From: BPGX01 sp035405785
GTDB lineage: Bacteria > Bacteroidota > Bacteroidia > B-17B0 > Aurantibacillaceae
Assembly: GCA_035405785.1 (NCBI GenBank)
Contig: DAONJS010000001.1
Coordinates: 510,388-574,387, forward strand
Direction: 5' to 3'
DNA: 64,000 bases
Shown: one piece after another, positions 62,382 through 64,000 of the stretch
Layout: every line of letters starts with the position of its first letter
Numbering within the stretch: the first letter of the stretch is position 1
Translations under genes and position numbers: made by a program
Notes under the pieces: model-generated
What the model saw: the letters and a program-made list of their open reading frames with translations, nothing else
Told to the model about the DNA's origin: nothing
The model's database searches: none

Positions 62382-63883
62382 TTGATTTGATGAATTTGAA
62401 AATACCAATTCAATAAGTTTTTTTCTATAAATTTTTTTGTAGTATTTAGATGGATATACATTTCAGAATCGTTTTCAATGAATGGCACTTCTTTTCTATA
62501 TTCTGAAATCACATAATGAATAAAATCTGAACTTTGAATGTTTTTTCTTAATTCAAATGCTTGTGTAGCAGTCATTAATTCAATAGCAAGAATGCTTTTC
62601 AGATTTTCAAAAATTTCAAGACATTTATTTGCGGCGTTGGCTCCCATACTTACATAATCTTCCTGACCATTTGAAGACACAATACTATCTGCAGATGCAG
62701 GTGTGCAAAGTATTTTATTGCGATTAACAATAGATGCCGCAGTATATTGTGGTATCATAAATCCAGAGTTCAAACCAGAATTTTTTACTAAAAATGCGGG
62801 TAAATTTCTACTACCTGAAATGAGTTGATAGGTTCGTCTTTCTGAAATACCGCCTAATTGATTTAATGCTAATGATAAAGTATCAAAAGCATTTGACAAT
62901 ATTTGTCCGTGAAAATTTCCACCAGATAAAATAGCATCTTCTTCAGGAAAGATAAGAGGATTATCAGTTACTGAATTAATTTCTGTTTCAAATATCTCTT
63001 TGACAAATTGAATAAGATCATAAGACGCTCCGTGTACTTGTGGAATACAGCGGAAAGAATAAGGGTCTTGAACGGCTTTATTTTCTTTTGAATAAAAACT
63101 TTTGCTTTTGGACAAAATAGTGTTGATTTGTTCTGCTACAACTTTTTGACCATTATGTTTTCTGACTTTATTGATAAGCGGATGAAAAGGTTCATAACGG
63201 CAATTAAATGCTTCAAGTGATATGGCACTGATAATATTTGTTGCAGTAAATAAAGGGATAACATTGATGAGCAAATAAACACCTATGCCTGTCATATATT
63301 GTGTACCATTCAATAGGGCTAATCCTTCTTTGGGATGTAAGGTTAATTTTTCCCAACCTAATTTTTGATACAAATCTGATGTAGAAATAATTTCATTTTG
63401 ATAATATACTTCACCTAATCCAATAAGTGGTAAAGATAAATGTGCAAGCGGTGCTAAATCACCTGATGCTCCAAGAGAACCTAATTTGTAAATTACTGGA
63501 TAAATTTGATGATTAAAAAAATCTACTAATCTTTGTAATGTATTGATATGAACTCCACTATTTCCTTGAATAATATTTTTAATTTTTGCAAACAAAATCC
63601 ATTGAATGATTTCAACGGGTAATTTTTCGTCCATTCCGCAAGCATGGCTTTTGATAAGATTTTCTTGCAATTGAGCGAGTTGTTGATTGTCAATAGCAAC
63701 ATTACACAATGAACCAAATCCTGTATTAATGCCGTAATATAAATGTTTAGTATTATTTAATTTTTCATTTAGATACTTAAAGGACTTTTCTACTTGTTTT
63801 ATTTCATTATCTGAAAGTTTTATTGAAAAATTATTTTTATTGATTAAACTTTCAATTGTGGTATGCTGTGATATTTTATCCAT
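62378..63883 (-). CDS. hutH: Histidine ammonia-lyase
   Basis: 501 residues. Deaminates histidine to urocanate. The MIO cofactor forms from A139-S140-G141 in GSLGASGDLAPLAHL. YGINTGFGSL and NLIKSHACGMDE are typical of HAL, and the FHGQ and QDYVSMGANAA stretches complete the active site. It is first of a translationally coupled trio with the NTR-like gene and murQ; none of the other hut genes (U, I, G) is in the window. TATATTTG (-7) precedes it in the reverse direction near 63898-63905. Confidence 0.95.
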   Translation of the reverse strand: MDKISQHTTIESLINKNNFSIKLSDNEIKQVEKSFKYLNEKLNNTKHLYYGINTGFGSLCNVAIDNQQLAQLQENLIKSHACGMDEKLPVEIIQWILFAKIKNIIQGNSGVHINTLQRLVDFFNHQIYPVIYKLGSLGASGDLAPLAHLSLPLIGLGEVYYQNEIISTSDLYQKLGWEKLTLHPKEGLALLNGTQYMTGIGVYLLINVIPLFTATNIISAISLEAFNCRYEPFHPLINKVRKHNGQKVVAEQINTILSKSKSFYSKENKAVQDPYSFRCIPQVHGASYDLIQFVKEIFETEINSVTDNPLIFPEEDAILSGGNFHGQILSNAFDTLSLALNQLGGISERRTYQLISGSRNLPAFLVKNSGLNSGFMIPQYTAASIVNRNKILCTPASADSIVSSNGQEDYVSMGANAANKCLEIFENLKSILAIELMTATQAFELRKNIQSSDFIHYVISEYRKEVPFIENDSEMYIHLNTTKKFIEKNLLNWYFQIHQIK

Positions 63884-64000
63884 TAAATTAATTTTTGCAA
63901 ATATACTGATGGAAAATGAATTTATATTAACTCAAAAATAATTATGGGTGAATTCAAGTCACAAATGCAACTTTTTGATGGTGCAAATATAAATAAAATT
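63884..64000 (-). promoter_or_regulatory. hutH upstream region
   Basis: No gene. TATATTTG (reverse complement of caaatata at about 63898-63905) lies near the hutH start. A second TATATTTG is near 63983-63990. No well-spaced TTG was found for the first. Confidence 0.4.

Overview
This window comes from an AT-rich (roughly 30% GC) member of the Bacteroidota. The evidence is consistent: T9SS C-terminal sorting domains of type A and type B on several secreted proteins, a PorP/SprF-family protein next to a GldJ-type lipoprotein, two TonB-dependent receptors with carboxypeptidase-regulatory N-termini (one paired with a DUF4249 lipoprotein), tandem OmpH/Skp chaperones, and promoters of the TTG / TAnnTTTG type. 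Futalosine-route menaquinone synthesis (mqnC) would fit a Chitinophagia/Cytophagia-like lineage better than a typical flavobacterium, but that placement is only an inference. Most of the window is ordinary chromosome.

Layout. 1-2596 (-): the N-terminal 865 residues of a very large secreted protein running off the left edge. 2752-17038 (+): a YwqK/MORN-type repeat protein, a GDCCVxC small protein, glmS, miaB, a leucine-rich-repeat protein, ispF, a glycosyltransferase, a secreted alpha/beta hydrolase resembling polyester hydrolases, then a three-gene unit of TonB receptor, free-standing OmpR/PhoB-type winged helix and T9SS beta-helix protein. 17079-34799 (-): pth, a DUF4249/TonB-receptor pair, a PolX-like PHP protein, ispD, an MvaI/BcnI-family restriction-modification pair, two T9SS type B proteins, a small secreted protein, rho, and three genes for an N-acetylated aminouronic acid nucleotide sugar. 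35004-38595 (+): nnr and a WG-repeat protein. 38719-41694 (-): a sensor kinase, an iron/cobalamin-type binding protein and its permease. 41826-45776 (+): mqnC, porP/sprF, gldJ. 45852-46924 (-): an unknown protein and a thioredoxin-like protein. 47106-49684 (+): mtgA, a serine hydrolase and an esterase. 49746-63883 (-): a long same-strand run with ssb, two ompH, an unknown membrane protein, a GT2, purM, an SDR, an APC permease, gmd, an O-antigen ligase, a coiled-coil protein, murQ, an NTR-like protein and hutH.

The surface theme dominates: secreted cargo (T9SS A and B), part of the secretion/gliding machinery, outer-membrane uptake receptors, periplasmic chaperones, peptidoglycan enzymes, and pieces of surface-polysaccharide synthesis (UDP-aminouronate genes, gmd, O-antigen ligase).

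Points for a second look: the TonB receptor / orphan winged helix / beta-helix operon with candidate operators; a PolX whose polymerase metal ligands appear to be gone while its PHP site is intact; the MvaI/BcnI-type R-M pair with matching active-site spacing; a PETase-like T9SS hydrolase; a roughly 380-bp GC-rich, hairpin-rich island upstream of gmd; and several families of short dispersed palindromic repeats. No tRNA, rRNA, CRISPR array, transposase or prophage was seen.
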